From: Clostridia bacterium
GTDB taxonomy: Bacteria; Bacillota; Clostridia; Oscillospirales; Butyricicoccaceae
Direction of reading: 5' to 3'
Length of the DNA stretch: 5,803 nucleotides
Assembly: GCA_017556565.1 (NCBI GenBank)
Contig: JAFYMQ010000148.1
Coordinates: 1-5,803 of the forward strand
In this document: piece by piece, positions 5,686 through 5,803 of the stretch
Position numbering within the stretch: position 1 is the stretch's first letter
Layout: every line of letters begins with the position of its first letter
Made by a program: the position numbers and the translations under genes
The notes under the pieces: generated by a model
What the model was told of the DNA's origin: nothing
Seen by the model: the letters and a program-made list of their open reading frames with translations, nothing else
Database searches by the model: none

Positions 5686-5803
5686 TTATTCCATCACGAG
5701 GGCGCGCATACCCTCGCTCATTTTCATCTCTCCGTCAGCAGAGATCCAAAGGACCTCTACGCCGCCGATCTTGCTTATCAGTGCAAGTCCGTCCTCGTAG
5801 CTC
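5686..5803 (-). CDS. apbE: FAD:protein FMN transferase (ApbE family), C-terminal fragment
   Basis: Only the last 38 codons are inside the window; the gene runs off the right-hand edge and ends with TAA at 5686-5688. The visible tail contains E-D-G-L-A-L-I-S-K-I-G-G-V-E-V-L followed by a short strand, a D-G turn and S-E-G-M. This matches the usual end of ApbE proteins (G-L-A-x-I-x-x-L-x-G-V-E, then D-G-x-x-x-x-S-x-G-L). ApbE moves FMN from FAD onto a threonine of target proteins through a phosphoester bond, on the outer face of the membrane. Its targets here would be RnfG and RnfD, encoded just downstream in the same operon. It lies 39 nt upstream of rnfC with no terminator between them. The short fragment and the absence of the catalytic region limit certainty, but the context agrees well. 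Confidence 0.8.
   Translation of the reverse strand, partial: SYEDGLALISKIGGVEVLWISADGEMKMSEGMRALVME

Overview
The window is a single, densely packed, unidirectional operon segment on the minus strand, read from about 5803 down to 15. In transcription order it holds the 3' end of an ApbE-type flavin transferase, then rnfC, rnfD, rnfG, rnfE and rnfA, then a small membrane-anchored NusG-domain-II (EetA-like) protein, then a Gx-transporter / heptaprenyl-diphosphate-synthase-component-I (EetB-like) membrane protein. No RNA genes, mobile elements, CRISPR arrays or terminators are visible. There is no gene-free stretch longer than about 40 bases.

The gene order C-D-G-E-A, the strong GGAGG ribosome binding sites and the gene families point to an anaerobic Bacillota, class Clostridia. 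The moderately GC-rich composition fits an Oscillospiraceae/Ruminococcaceae-type gut anaerobe, but this placement is inferred and not proven. The genes are tightly coupled: apbE to rnfC 39 nt, rnfC to rnfD 3 nt, 1-nt stop/start overlaps at D/G, G/E and A/nusG-II, a 1-nt gap at E/A, and 15 nt before the Gx gene.

In a normal Rnf complex, RnfC handles NAD(H), RnfB handles ferredoxin, RnfA and RnfE together hold a [2Fe-2S] cluster inside the membrane, RnfG and RnfD carry covalent FMN attached by ApbE, and electron flow is coupled to Na+ or H+ movement.

This locus departs from that plan in several linked ways. RnfA has lost both cluster-binding cysteines (Thr26 and Ser111 stand in their places). 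RnfE keeps the first (Cys23) but has Leu106 at the second. RnfG is 420 residues, about twice the usual size, and appears to hold three tandem FMN-binding modules instead of one. rnfB is absent from its usual place after rnfA, where an EetA/EetB-like pair stands instead. RnfC (two 4Fe-4S motifs) and RnfD (intact D-A-V-S-S-A-T flavinylation motif) look fully competent. The set looks like a divergent Rnf-derived, flavin-rich, membrane-spanning electron-transfer complex that may send electrons by a route other than the classic ferredoxin/[2Fe-2S] path. That functional reading is inference; the residue changes and gene order are seen directly.
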